Shown piece by piece: positions 55,017 through 63,446 of a DNA stretch of 64,000 nucleotides. The translations under genes and the position numbers were made by a program. The first letter of the stretch is position 1. Every line of letters starts with the position of its first letter. Below the pieces are notes generated by a model that searched no databases, was not told the origin of the DNA, and saw nothing but the letters and a program-made list of their open reading frames with translations. The stretch is taken from contig NZ_LZIC01000069.1 of assembly GCF_001667185.1 (NCBI RefSeq), positions 1 through 64,000 on the forward strand, given 5' to 3'. This DNA is from Mycobacterium sp. 852002-50816_SCH5313054-b (GTDB lineage Bacteria; Actinomycetota; Actinomycetes; Mycobacteriales; Mycobacteriaceae).

Positions 55017-56168
55017 ATGGCCGAACCAAAATCCGCGCCGCTCACCGGCTACCGGGTTGCGGTCACGTCCGCCCGCCGCGCCGAGGAGCTGTGCGCGCTC
55101 TTGAGCCGGCAGGGCGCCGAGGTTTGCAGCGCCCCCGCGATCAACATGATCGCGCTGCCCGACGATGACGAATTACACAGGCACACAGCGGCTTTGATCG
55201 CGGATCCCCCCGACATCCTGGTCGTGCACACCGGCATCGGATTCCGCGGCTGGCTCGCGGCGGCCGAGGGGTGGGGCCTGGCCAACCAGCTCGTCACGTC
55301 GTTGTCGTCGGCGCGGATCGTCTCGCGCGGGCCGAAGGGGACCGGAGCGGTGCGCGCCGCCGGGCTGCACGAGGAGTGGTCCCCTGAGTCCGAATCCTCA
55401 CACGAGGTGCTCGAGTATCTGCTCGAGTCGGGCGTATCCGGGCTGCGCGTCGCCATCCAGCTGCACGGCGCCGCCGACGCCTGGGACCCTTTCCCGGAGT
55501 TCCTCGGCGGGCTGCGCTTCGCGGGAGCCGACGTGATCCCGATCCGGGTCTACCGGTGGAAGCCAACGCCATTGGGCGGCGATTTCGACCAGCTGGTCAC
55601 CGGGATCGCGCGCCGGCAGTTCGATGCGGTCACCTTCACGTCGGCGCCCGCGGCCGCCGCGGTGCTGGAACGCAGCCGAGAGCTCAGCATCGAGGACCAG
55701 GTGCTGGGGGCCCTGCGCACCGATGTGCACGCGATGTGCGTCGGCCCGGTGACGTCCAAACCGTTGATCCGCAAGGGCGTGCCGACATCGGCGCCCGAGC
55801 GAATGAGGTTGGGGGCCTTGGCCCGGCATATCGCCGAGGAGTTGCCGCTGCTGGGATCGTGCACCGTCAAGGTGGCCGGCCACACGCTCGACATCCGCGG
55901 CACCTGCGTGCTGGTGGACGGTTCGATCAAGCTGCTGTCGCCGTCGGGGATGTCGGTGCTGCGCGCACTGGCACAACGGCCCGGCGACGTCGTCGCGCGC
56001 ACCGATCTGTTGCGGGTGCTGCCGGGCAACAGCAACGATCCGCACGCGGTCGACACGGCCGTGCTGCGACTGCGAACTGCCCTGGGCGACAAAAACATGG
56101 TCGCGACCGTGGTCAAGCGGGGTTACCGGCTCGCCGTCGACGATCCCAAGGGCGACCCGTGGACCTGA
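55017..56168 (+). CDS. nnaR: NnaR, uroporphyrinogen-III synthase fused to a DNA-binding domain
   Basis: The 383-residue protein joins an N-terminal HemD-like domain (TGYRVAVTSARRAEELCALLSRQGAEV, about 10-265) to a C-terminal OmpR-type winged helix (LLSPSGMSVLRALAQRPGDVVAR to VATVVKRGYRLAV, about 300-375). NnaR in M. smegmatis activates nitrate and nitrite assimilation genes with GlnR. The HemD-like part may sense siroheme or a precursor rather than make it. It overlaps the chelatase gene by 10 bases. The counterpart is Rv0260c. Confidence 0.9.
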   Translation: MAEPKSAPLTGYRVAVTSARRAEELCALLSRQGAEVCSAPAINMIALPDDDELHRHTAALIADPPDILVVHTGIGFRGWLAAAEGWGLANQLVTSLSSARIVSRGPKGTGAVRAAGLHEEWSPESESSHEVLEYLLESGVSGLRVAIQLHGAADAWDPFPEFLGGLRFAGADVIPIRVYRWKPTPLGGDFDQLVTGIARRQFDAVTFTSAPAAAAVLERSRELSIEDQVLGALRTDVHAMCVGPVTSKPLIRKGVPTSAPERMRLGALARHIAEELPLLGSCTVKVAGHTLDIRGTCVLVDGSIKLLSPSGMSVLRALAQRPGDVVARTDLLRVLPGNSNDPHAVDTAVLRLRTALGDKNMVATVVKRGYRLAVDDPKGDPWT

Positions 56169-56935
56169 TCCTGGCCGCGCACGGCACCCGCCGACCGGGC
56201 GGTGTCACGATGATCGGCGACCTTGCGGCGCGAGTGAGCGCACTGCTCGACCGCCGCGTGCAGGTCGCGTTCGTCGACGTGTTGGGCCCCAGCCCCAGCG
56301 AGGTGCTGTCGCGGGCGGCGGCAGGCGGCCGCCCCGCGGTCGTGGTGCCGGCGTTCTTGTCGCGGGGCTATCACGTGCGCACCGACCTGCCCGCCCATGT
56401 CGCGACCAGCGGCCACCCGCACGTCACCCTCGCCCCCGCCCTGGGGCCGAGCGGGGAGATCGCGCGTATAGTCGCCGACCAGTTGGTGAAATCCGGCTGG
56501 CGGCTGGGCGATTCGGTCATCCTCGCGGCGGCGGGCACCACGGATCCGCGGGCGCGCGCCGACTTGCACGTCACCGCAACGACCTTGTCGGCCATGGTCG
56601 GCGCGCGGGTGCGGCTGGGATTCGCGGCCACCGGCGATCCGTCCGTGGCCGACGCGGTGGCCGCCGCCCGGCGCGGCGGTGCACGGCGCGTGGTGGTCGC
56701 CTCCTACCTCCTGGCCGACGGCCTGTTTCAACAACGCCTGCTGGCCAGCGGTGCCGATGTGGTGAGCCAACCGCTGGGCACCCACCCCGGCCTGGCCCGG
56801 CTCGTTGCGCATCGATTCCGCCGGGCCGTGCCGGGGCTCGTCCCCGTCACGGCGCGGCACGCGTCGCGCCGGCCCAGCCTTCTGCTGGCTCATGGACCCC
56901 ACCTGAAGAGGCACGCCGGGGCCCGCGACGCTTGA
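56159..56935 (+). CDS. Sirohydrochlorin chelatase-like protein (CbiX/SirB type)
   Basis: The 258-residue protein has two CbiX modules. The first has LILAAHGTRRPGG with the metal-ligand His near residue 8 and VVVPAFLSRGYHVRTDLP with the second His near 80. The second has a weaker match (ASYLLADGLFQQRL). The family inserts iron into sirohydrochlorin to make siroheme, the cofactor of NirB encoded nearby. GTG 56159 overlaps the nnaR stop by 10 bases. Cobalt chelation for cobalamin is an alternative. It corresponds to Rv0259c. Confidence 0.85.
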   Translation: MDLILAAHGTRRPGGVTMIGDLAARVSALLDRRVQVAFVDVLGPSPSEVLSRAAAGGRPAVVVPAFLSRGYHVRTDLPAHVATSGHPHVTLAPALGPSGEIARIVADQLVKSGWRLGDSVILAAAGTTDPRARADLHVTATTLSAMVGARVRLGFAATGDPSVADAVAAARRGGARRVVVASYLLADGLFQQRLLASGADVVSQPLGTHPGLARLVAHRFRRAVPGLVPVTARHASRRPSLLLAHGPHLKRHAGARDA

Positions 56936-56966
56936 TCTTTGATCGCATACCGGCGATTCTGGCTTC

Positions 56967-57419
56967 ATGCCTAGCCGCGAAGAACCCTCGCGCGGGCTCC
57001 TTGACCCGGTGGCGAAGATGCTGCGGTTGCCCTTCGGCACACCGGAGTTCATCGATCGGATCGTCACCGGCGGGGTCAACCAGGTGGGCCGCCGCACGCT
57101 GCACATGCTGATCACCACCTGGGACGCGGCCGGCGGCGGCCCCTTCGCGGCCAGCGCGGTCGCCTCCACCGGGATGGCCAAGACCGCCGAAATCGTCGAG
57201 GCCATGTTCATCGGCCCGGTTTTCGGCCCGATCCTGAAGATGCTGGGCGCCGACAAGGCGGCCGTGCGGGCGTCGTTGTGCGCCTCCCAGCTGGTCGGCC
57301 TCGGCATCATGCGCTATGGGATTCGCTCCGAGCCGCTGCACTCGATGTCGGTCGACACGCTGGTCGACGCGATCGGCCCGACGATGCAGCGCTATTTGGT
57401 CGGCGACATCTCCCGCTAG
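56967..57419 (+). CDS. TetR ligand-domain-like protein lacking a helix-turn-helix (Rv0258c-like)
   Basis: The 150-residue protein looks like the C-terminal ligand domain of TetR regulators. ASLCASQLVGLGIMRYGIRSEPLHSM and VDAIGPTMQRYLVGDISR match the usual end of such proteins. There is no DNA-binding domain in front; the N-terminus is PSREEPSRGLLDPVAKMLRLP. It may bind a ligand or pair with a full TetR to block it. It follows the chelatase by 31 bases and ends 3 bases from nirD on the opposite strand. Confidence 0.7.
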   Translation: MPSREEPSRGLLDPVAKMLRLPFGTPEFIDRIVTGGVNQVGRRTLHMLITTWDAAGGGPFAASAVASTGMAKTAEIVEAMFIGPVFGPILKMLGADKAAVRASLCASQLVGLGIMRYGIRSEPLHSMSVDTLVDAIGPTMQRYLVGDISR

Positions 57420-57422
57420 CCC

Positions 57423-57770
57423 TCAGGCGGCGATCTGGATTTCGCCCTCGGGCGTCACGCGCACCTGATACACCGGCACCGAGACCCGCGGGTCGTCCAG
57501 GCAGGAGCCGTCCTCGAGCGCGAAAGCCTGTTTCAGCAAGGGGGATTGGACGGTGACGCGGCCACCGCGGTCCCCGACGATCCCGCGCGAGAGCACGGCC
57601 GCCCCGGAAAAGGGATCGATGTTGCTGACCGCGTGCACCGACCCGTCGTCCAGCCGGAACAGCGCCGCCTGCGTCCCGTCGTCGAGCAGCACTCCGACGC
57701 CACGACCCGGAATGAGGCGGTCGTAGGCGCAGGCGGTCGTCCATACCTGAATGTCGTTGAGAACTGTCAT
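57423..57770 (-). CDS. nirD: Assimilatory nitrite reductase small subunit NirD
   Basis: The 115-residue Rieske-fold protein has VWTTACAYDRLIPGRGVGVLLDDG at the start and SPLLKQAFALEDGSCLDDP near the end. The CxH and CxxH ligands of a Rieske cluster are absent (NIDPFSGAAVLSRG), as usual for NirD. It partners NirB in NADH-dependent reduction of nitrite to ammonium. Its ATG overlaps the nirB stop by 4 bases (ATGA). The counterpart is Rv0253. Confidence 0.92.
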   Translation of the reverse strand: MTVLNDIQVWTTACAYDRLIPGRGVGVLLDDGTQAALFRLDDGSVHAVSNIDPFSGAAVLSRGIVGDRGGRVTVQSPLLKQAFALEDGSCLDDPRVSVPVYQVRVTPEGEIQIAA

Positions 57771-60340
57771 GATTCCTCTCCCACACGGACCCGCGGCATG
57801 CCGATGGGCACGGGTACTTTGCGTCCGGCACGTTCGGTGAAGGTCACCGTCGAGTCGACGGCGTCCGGGGCGTTGACGAAGGAGACGAACCGCGACAGCT
57901 TGTTCGGGTCCTCCAGCACGCCCTTCCATTCGCACTTGTAGTTCTGCACGTGCCGCTCCATGGCGGCCTCGAATTCGCCGGCCAGGCCGAGCGAGTCGTC
58001 GCACACGACCTCGCGCATGTGATCCAGGCCGCCGTCCAGCGACTCGACCCACGGCGCGGTGCGCTGCAACCGATCGGCGGTCCGGATGTAGTACATCAGG
58101 AACCGGTCGATGTAGCGGACCAGCGTGTCGGTGTCGAGGTCACTGGCCAGCAGCTGAGCGTGCCTGGGCGTCATGCCGCCGTTGCCGCCGACGTAGAGGT
58201 TCCACCCCTTTTCGGTGGCGATGACGCCCACGTCCTTGCTGCGCGCCTCGGCGCACTCGCGCGCGCAACCCGAGACACCGAGCTTGATCTTGTGCGGGGC
58301 GCGCAGGCCGCGGTACCGCAGCTCCAGGTCGATGGCCAGCTGCACCGAATCCTGTTGGCCGTAACGGCACCAGTCGCTGCCGACGCAACTCTTCACCGTG
58401 CGCAGCGCCTTGCCGTACGCGTGGCCGGATTCCATGCCGCCGTCGACCAGCCGCTGCCAGATCTGCGGCAACTGGTCCACGCGGGCACCGAACAGATCGA
58501 TCCGCTGACCGCCGGTGATCTTGGTGTAAAGCCCGAAATCCTGGGCGATCTGTCCGATGAGGATCAGGTGCTCCGGCTTGATGTCGCCGCCGGGGACCCG
58601 CGGGACCACCGAGTAGCTGCCGTTCTTTTGGATGTTGGCCAGGAAGTGGTCGTTGGAATCCTGCAGCGAGGCCTGCTCGCCGTCGAGGATGTGGTCGGAA
58701 CCGGTGGACGCCAGGATGGAGGCGACCACGGGTTTGCAGATGTCGCAACCCCTTCCGCTGCCGAAGCGCTCCAACAGCCCCGAGAACGTCCGGATTTCGG
58801 TGGCGGAGATGATCTCGAAGAGCTCGGCGCGCGACTGGCTGAAGTGCTCGCACAGCGCCTTGGACTGCTCCACGCCCTCGGCTTCCAGCAGTTGCTTGAG
58901 CAACGGCACGCACGACCCACACGACGTGCCCGCCGCCGTGCACGACTTGAGCGCGGCAACGTCGGCGCAGCCGCCGGTGATCGCGCCCTTCAGGTCGCCC
59001 TTGCTGACGTTGTTGCACGAGCAGATCTGCGCCGAATCGGGAAGCGCCCCAACACCCAAAGCCGACCCGCCGTCGGAGGAGGCCGGCGCGATCAACGCGA
59101 GCGGATCACCCGGTAGCTCGCTGCCGACCATGGGCCGCAGCACCCCGTACGACGAGGCGTCGCCCACCAGCACTCCGCCGAGCAGGGTTTTGGCGTCGTC
59201 GGACAGCACCAGTTTGGCGTACGTCCGGTTCACCGCGTCGTTGATGGCGACCTCGAGGCAGTTCTCGGTCGCGCCCATGGCGTCGCCGAAGCTGGCGACG
59301 TCGACGCCCAGCAGTTTGAGCTTCGTCGACAGGTCCGCTTCCGGGAATTCCGCCGCGCCGTCCAGCAGCCGATCGGCCACCACCTCGGCGGAGGTATAGC
59401 CGGGCCCGACCAGGCCGTAGCAGCGCCCCTCGATCGCGGCGACCTCCCCGATCGCGTAGATGTCGGGATCGCTTGTCTGGCAGGATAAGTCGGTGAGCAC
59501 GCCGCCCCGCTCGGCGCGCGTCAGCCCCGCGGCGGCCGCCAGCTCGTCGCGCGGCCGGACCCCGGCCGCGAAGATCACCACGCCGGCGTCGATGACCCCG
59601 CCGTCGGACAGGCGCACCCGCGCCGACGTCGAGCCGTCCGCGTGATCGACGGATTCGATCGATTGGGTGCCCGTGCCGACGTGCACCTCGATGCCGAGCT
59701 CGGTGATCATCCTGGCCAGCAGGGCACCGCCGGCCTCGTCGATCTGCTGGGCCATCAACCGCGGCATCATCTCGATGACGTGCGTCCGCAACCCGAACTG
59801 GCGCAGCGCATTAGCGGCTTCCAACCCCAGCAGCCCGCCGCCGATGACCACCCCCGAGGTGCGGCCGGCCTGCAGGGTGCGCTGGGCGTCGGCTCGGATG
59901 GCGTCGAGGTCGTCGAGCGTGCGATAGACGTGGCACAGGGGCAGGTCATGGCCGGGCACCGGCGGAACGAACGCGTAGGACCCGGTGGCCAGCACCAGGG
60001 CGTCGTAGCTGTGCCGTTGGCCGTCGGCGGTGAACACCGACTTTGCGGCCCGGTCGATTTGGGTGACGCGCGCGTTCAGCAGCAGCCGGACCCGCTCGTC
60101 ACCGGCGTAGTCGTTGCCGGGCAGTGCCAGTAGCGCCCGGTCCCAGCTGTCGGTGTAGGAGGTCAGGCCAACGCGGTCATAGGCCGCGTCGGCCTCCTCC
60201 GCCAAAACCGTGATACGCCAATACCCCTCGGTGTCGCGGGCACGGAGCGCCTCGACCAGGCGGTGGCCAACCATGCCGTGCCCCACCACAATGACGTGAC
60301 GCGCGGCACAGTGCTCGCGCCCGGTTTCGGATTGGGCCAT
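57767..60340 (-). CDS. nirB: Assimilatory nitrite reductase large subunit NirB
   Basis: The 857-residue NADH-nitrite reductase has an N-terminal FAD domain (VIVVGHGMVGHRLVEAL, about 15-31) and NAD-binding GLLGLEAANALRQFGL. A [2Fe-2S] BFD-like domain carries CSCNNVSKGDL near 437 and CTAAGTSCGSC. The siroheme-[4Fe-4S] domain has CVGSDWCRYG near 651 and GCARECAEA near 692. It converts nitrite to ammonium. ATG 60340 gives the family start MAQSETG; the longer frame is less likely. A GTCAT-n6-GTCAC pair about 40 bases upstream could be a weak GlnR site. Confidence 0.93.
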   Translation of the reverse strand: MAQSETGREHCAARHVIVVGHGMVGHRLVEALRARDTEGYWRITVLAEEADAAYDRVGLTSYTDSWDRALLALPGNDYAGDERVRLLLNARVTQIDRAAKSVFTADGQRHSYDALVLATGSYAFVPPVPGHDLPLCHVYRTLDDLDAIRADAQRTLQAGRTSGVVIGGGLLGLEAANALRQFGLRTHVIEMMPRLMAQQIDEAGGALLARMITELGIEVHVGTGTQSIESVDHADGSTSARVRLSDGGVIDAGVVIFAAGVRPRDELAAAAGLTRAERGGVLTDLSCQTSDPDIYAIGEVAAIEGRCYGLVGPGYTSAEVVADRLLDGAAEFPEADLSTKLKLLGVDVASFGDAMGATENCLEVAINDAVNRTYAKLVLSDDAKTLLGGVLVGDASSYGVLRPMVGSELPGDPLALIAPASSDGGSALGVGALPDSAQICSCNNVSKGDLKGAITGGCADVAALKSCTAAGTSCGSCVPLLKQLLEAEGVEQSKALCEHFSQSRAELFEIISATEIRTFSGLLERFGSGRGCDICKPVVASILASTGSDHILDGEQASLQDSNDHFLANIQKNGSYSVVPRVPGGDIKPEHLILIGQIAQDFGLYTKITGGQRIDLFGARVDQLPQIWQRLVDGGMESGHAYGKALRTVKSCVGSDWCRYGQQDSVQLAIDLELRYRGLRAPHKIKLGVSGCARECAEARSKDVGVIATEKGWNLYVGGNGGMTPRHAQLLASDLDTDTLVRYIDRFLMYYIRTADRLQRTAPWVESLDGGLDHMREVVCDDSLGLAGEFEAAMERHVQNYKCEWKGVLEDPNKLSRFVSFVNAPDAVDSTVTFTERAGRKVPVPIGMPRVRVGEES

Positions 60341-60460
60341 GCCACGAGGGTAGGGGCCGCAAATTAAGGAGAAATCGCTGAATGTGACACCCACATGACG
60401 GCGCCCTCACACCTCACAACGCCCGCTGTGAAGGTGTTCGCTGCCGGCGAACGCTCGGGT

Positions 60461-60487
60461 GGAACTTTAGCGGGGTCGACTCAGGTT
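60461..60487 (+). promoter_or_regulatory. Candidate SigE/SigH-type promoter for hsp20
   Basis: GGAACT at 60461 and GTT at 60485, 18 bases apart, fit the extracytoplasmic stress sigma pattern GGAAC-n-GTT used by mycobacterial SigE and SigH. It lies 78 bases before the hsp20 start. The M. tuberculosis homologue acr2 is induced through these factors, which supports it. Confidence 0.5.
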
Positions 60488-60530
60488 TCCAGAAATAGCC
60501 GTCCGGCCGCCAAGCCGGTCACAGCCAACT

Positions 60531-60560
60531 CACAAGGAAGCACAAGGAAGCACAAGGAGA
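60531..60560 (+). repeat. Three tandem CACAAGGAAG units before hsp20
   Basis: The 10-base unit CACAAGGAAG occurs twice perfectly and once as CACAAGGAGA, each copy containing an AAGGA ribosome-binding core. The third ends 5 bases before the ATG. Repeats of the Shine-Dalgarno region can act as standby sites or vary in number. Confidence 0.8.
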
Positions 60561-60565
60561 CACCC

Positions 60566-61006
60566 ATGAGCAACCTCGCATTATGGTCGCGACCGGCCTG
60601 GGACACCGACCGGTGGCTGCGCGACTTCTTCGGCCCCGCGGCGACGACCGACTGGTTCAAGCCGGTCGCCGGTGGATTTACGCCCGCCGCCGAGGTCGTC
60701 AGGGATGGCGATGACGCCGTCGTCCGCCTCGAACTGCCCGGCGTGGACGTAGCGAAGGATGTCAACGTCGAGGTCGACAAGGGCCGCCTGGTGATCCACG
60801 GCGAACACCGCGACGAGCACGCGGAAGAGGAGAACGGCCGGACCCTGCGGGAGATTCGTTACGGTTCGTTCCGCCGGTCGTTCCAACTGCCCGCGCACGT
60901 CACCGGCGAGGCCATCGCGGCTTCCTACGACGCCGGCGTGTTAACGGTCCGGGTCGCCGGGGCCTACGCCGGCTCCCAGCCGCAGCGCATCGCGGTCACC
61001 CAGTAA
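60566..61006 (+). CDS. hsp: Small heat-shock protein of the Hsp20/Acr2 type
   Basis: The 146-residue alpha-crystallin protein has the domain from about 40 to 135. VVRLELPGVDVAKDVNVEVDKGRLVIHGE opens it, YGSFRRSFQLPAHV follows, and the hallmark GVLTVRV is near 125. The C-terminal tail has RIAV in place of the IxI oligomer motif. It is an ATP-independent chaperone that holds unfolded proteins. It matches Rv0251c (acr2), induced by heat and oxidative stress. The ATG at 60566 follows the strong repeated ribosome sites. Confidence 0.9.
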   Translation: MSNLALWSRPAWDTDRWLRDFFGPAATTDWFKPVAGGFTPAAEVVRDGDDAVVRLELPGVDVAKDVNVEVDKGRLVIHGEHRDEHAEEENGRTLREIRYGSFRRSFQLPAHVTGEAIAASYDAGVLTVRVAGAYAGSQPQRIAVTQ

Positions 61007-61024
61007 TTCGCGGTCAATCGCAAC

Positions 61025-61056
61025 GAATCCGGCGGGGCATCGGTTCCGCCGGATTC
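61025..61056. terminator. Perfect 11-bp hairpin after hsp20
   Basis: GAATCCGGCGG and CCGCCGGATTC flank a 10-base loop, starting 18 bases after the hsp20 stop and ending 7 bases before the stop of the convergent DUF302-like gene. It can serve as a bidirectional terminator. Confidence 0.75.
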
Positions 61057-61063
61057 GCCGCGC

Positions 61064-61603
61064 CTAGCACCCGAAGGCGGCGGCGGCGTCGATTCCGATG
61101 ACCCGCAACAGGTTTGCCACCTTGCGGTCGAGCTCCTCACCCACCCCGGTCACCGCGGCGATGCCCAGGCTGCCGAACGCCGCGCTGGGCTGGTCCATCG
61201 AGAACACCGCATCACCGTCGGCGTCGGCGTAGACCAGCACCCGCAGGGGCGCGTACAACAGCGCCCTGGGGTCGTGGCGGAACATGGTCTCGGCGATCGT
61301 GTGGTTGCCCAGCAGGTACTCCACCGCTTTGGTGGTATGGCCCGCGAGGGACAGCAAGGGCAGGGCGTCGATGGTGGCGTAGACCATCAGGCCGTGCGGG
61401 GCGTTGCGCGCCACGGCCGCAAGGACGTCGTCCCAGCTGCCCCCGCGCGCGACGATATCCTGCATCGACTCCCGGTCGAACGGTGGCGCGGCCTTCTCGA
61501 AAGCGGTTCGGAATTCGTCGAATTCCATGCCGGTGGCCACGTCGATGCGGTTCATCGCGTGCGGCACCACGGTGAATTCGGCCGGTTGAACGCTAGTCGT
61601 CAT
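61064..61603 (-). CDS. DUF302-like protein
   Basis: The 179-residue protein has a DUF302-like core from about 75 to 165, with TKAVEYLLGNHTIAETMFRHDPRALLYAPLRVLVYAD, the characteristic family block. It has no signal peptide or membrane helix. The family function is unknown; it is often linked to redox or stress. It is divergent from the HxlR-type regulator, which probably represses it through the inverted repeat in between. It converges on hsp20 over a hairpin. Confidence 0.75.
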   Translation of the reverse strand: MTTSVQPAEFTVVPHAMNRIDVATGMEFDEFRTAFEKAAPPFDRESMQDIVARGGSWDDVLAAVARNAPHGLMVYATIDALPLLSLAGHTTKAVEYLLGNHTIAETMFRHDPRALLYAPLRVLVYADADGDAVFSMDQPSAAFGSLGIAAVTGVGEELDRKVANLLRVIGIDAAAAFGC

Positions 61604-61640
61604 CGTCTTTCCTCACGCTTCGAAGCCGCTTTTCGTTCTG

Positions 61641-61677
61641 TGAATGAACTCAACACCCCGAGTGTATGGTTCAGTCA
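61641..61677. promoter_or_regulatory. Inverted repeat between DUF302 and HxlR genes
   Basis: TGAATGAAC and GTTCAGTCA pair at 8 of 9 positions with 19 bases between them. They lie in the divergent gap, 38 bases from the DUF302 start and 30 bases before the GTG chosen for the regulator. The site overlaps the alternative ATG at 61644, which argues against that start. Confidence 0.55.
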
Positions 61678-61706
61678 ACGAACCCACAAGGCGTAGCATC
61701 GACCCC

Positions 61707-62204
61707 GTGGCCCTTCCCCGCGAATATCCCGCCGAGAGCTGCCCCATCGCGCGGTCCCTGGAAATCGTCGGCGAACGGTGGACCCTGCTCATCCTGCGCG
61801 ATGCCTTCTACGGGGCACGGCGCTTCAGCGACGTGCAGCGCCATCTCGGCGTCCCGAAAGCAGTGCTGTCCGAACGGCTGGGCTTCCTCGTGGAACAGGG
61901 CGTGCTGACCAAGGATTCGGGCGAATACCGGGTGACCGACAAGGGCAAACAGCTGTGGCCGATGATCTGGTCGATGATCACCTGGGGCAACGACAACTAC
62001 GTGGACAAGCCCAATCGCAGGACCTACCGACACGCGGACTGTGGGGGCATGATCGGGCCCGACCGCGCATGCCACCGATGCGCACGTGTTCCGGATGTGG
62101 GCGATCTCATCGCGCACCCGCCGCAGCGACCGCGCAATCCGAGCCGCGATGATCCGGTCAGCCGAGCGCTCCGGCGTCCCCACCGAATGCTGAAGCCGAT
62201 CTAG
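61707..62204 (+). CDS. HxlR-type winged-helix regulator
   Basis: The 165-residue regulator has the HxlR domain at about 12-100. ESCPIARSLEIVGERWTLLILRDAFYGARRFSD opens it, with VPKAVLSERLGFLVEQGVL as the recognition region and GEYRVTDKGKQLWPMI as the wing. A Cys-containing tail (ADCGG, ACHRC) could bind metal or sense redox state. GTG 61707 is chosen because the earlier ATG would lie inside a probable operator. It likely regulates the divergent DUF302 gene and itself. It overlaps the pseudogene that follows on the opposite strand by 4 bases. Confidence 0.82.
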   Translation: MALPREYPAESCPIARSLEIVGERWTLLILRDAFYGARRFSDVQRHLGVPKAVLSERLGFLVEQGVLTKDSGEYRVTDKGKQLWPMIWSMITWGNDNYVDKPNRRTYRHADCGGMIGPDRACHRCARVPDVGDLIAHPPQRPRNPSRDDPVSRALRRPHRMLKPI

Positions 62205-62970
62205 CCCCAACGGGCCAGCAGCTCCTTGGCGCGGGCCGCCAGCGCGGCCTGCAGGAACGGCCCGAAGCTGATCCGCGCGACGCCCAGCGGGCCGAACGAC
62301 GCGGGATCGTCCCGGTCGGGCAGCGCGATCGCGTTGATCGGCAGCGGCAGGTCAGTGGCCAAGCGCCGCAACGTGTCCGGGTCGTGTCGGCCCACCGGGT
62401 ACAGCACGTCGGCACCCGCGTGAGCGGCCTCGGTCAGGCGCGCTACCGCCCGTTCGACGCGGTCGGAATCGTCACCGTCGCGGCGCAGAAAAAGATCCGT
62501 GCGGGCGTTGATCACGACATGCACCCCGGAGGCGTCGGCGGCCGAGCGCAGCGCCGCAACCAGTTCGGCGTGTTCGCCGGCCGACCGCAGCCGCTTGCCC
62601 TCGGCATGGACGGTGTCCTCGATGTTCAGGCCGACGGCGCCCACGCCCAGCAGGCCCTCGATCAGCCGCGCCGGCGGCTGCCCGTACCCGGATTCGATGT
62701 CCACCGACACCGGCACCTCGACGGCGGCCGTGATCTGCGCGACGCGCGCGAGCACGTCGTCGAACGACATGCCCTCACCGTCCGGTTTGCCGATGGAATC
62801 CGCCAGCGGATGGCTGCCGACGGTCAGGGCGGCGAATCCGGCTCGTCTATTTCAAGGTGGCCTGGCCCCGACGACCACGCGTCCCACACGGTCGGCAGGA
62901 TCACCGGGTTGCCCGGCTGGTGCAGCTCCAGTAGCGCCGTCGCGCGCCGGGCGGTGGTTTGGCCTGTCAT
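62201..62970 (-). pseudogene. Isocitrate lyase/PEP-mutase family gene broken by a frameshift
   Basis: Codons from the ATG at 62970 give MTGQTTARRATALLELH and VILPTVWDAW, the start of an isocitrate lyase/PEP-mutase-family protein, but the frame hits a stop at 62824. The rest of the family sequence continues in another frame (GFAALTVGSHPLADSIGKPDGEGM, then SVDIESGYG, VGLNIEDT and NARTDLF). The junction near 62850 has lost about ten residues of normal sequence and gained unrelated codons. The intact open segment 62201-62770 begins at an internal ATG and lacks the N-terminal barrel strand. Sequencing error is the alternative. Confidence 0.75.
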
Positions 62971-63062
62971 GGTGTCCGACCTTAGGCCGCCGCGGTGGCT
63001 ACTATCGGGGGCATACTGTGATCCGTGACACCGTCTAGCGCGGGAAGATCCGAGGAGATCTG

Positions 63063-63368
63063 TTGACCAGCCCCACCGGCACTGCTGAACTGGCCGAACT
63101 GCACGACCTCATCGGCGGCCTGCGGCGGTGCGTGAACTCCCTGCGGACTCGGTACGGCGACAGCCCCGCGATGCGCCGCATCGTCATCGACGCCGACCGG
63201 ATCCTTTCCGACGTCGAATTGCTCGATTCCGACGTCTCCGAATTGGATCTGGCCCGCGCCACCGTGCAGCAGTCCGGCGAGAAGATCGTCATTCCGGACA
63301 CCCAATACGACAGCGATTTTTGGCGCGATGTCGACGACGAGGGTGTCGGGGGTCACAGCAGGTCCTGA
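63063..63368 (+). CDS. Conserved actinobacterial protein, Rv0250c-like
   Basis: The 101-residue acidic protein begins TAELAELHDLIGGLRRCVNSLR and ends PDTQYDSDFWRDVDDEGVGGHSRS. The regular heptad-like first half suggests a helical pair. The TTG start follows a GAGGAGA ribosome site. It lies 78 bases before the succinate dehydrogenase gene and corresponds to Rv0250c, which always precedes that gene in the genomes I remember. A role as a small accessory factor for this dehydrogenase is a guess from position. Confidence 0.82.
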   Translation: MTSPTGTAELAELHDLIGGLRRCVNSLRTRYGDSPAMRRIVIDADRILSDVELLDSDVSELDLARATVQQSGEKIVIPDTQYDSDFWRDVDDEGVGGHSRS

Positions 63369-63446
63369 CAACACAAGCCCCCCGGAAATGAGGGGGTGCT
63401 CTCTGTGTACCCTTCGACCAACAGCCCGTTCGAAGAGGAACACTAG

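Noticed and set aside
61644..61706. Upstream ATG for the HxlR-type gene
   Set aside because: It lies within the inverted-repeat operator, and the added residues are not part of the domain.
63377..63397. C-run and G-run hairpin after the Rv0250c-like gene as a terminator
   Set aside because: The stem is short and lies between genes that are probably co-transcribed.
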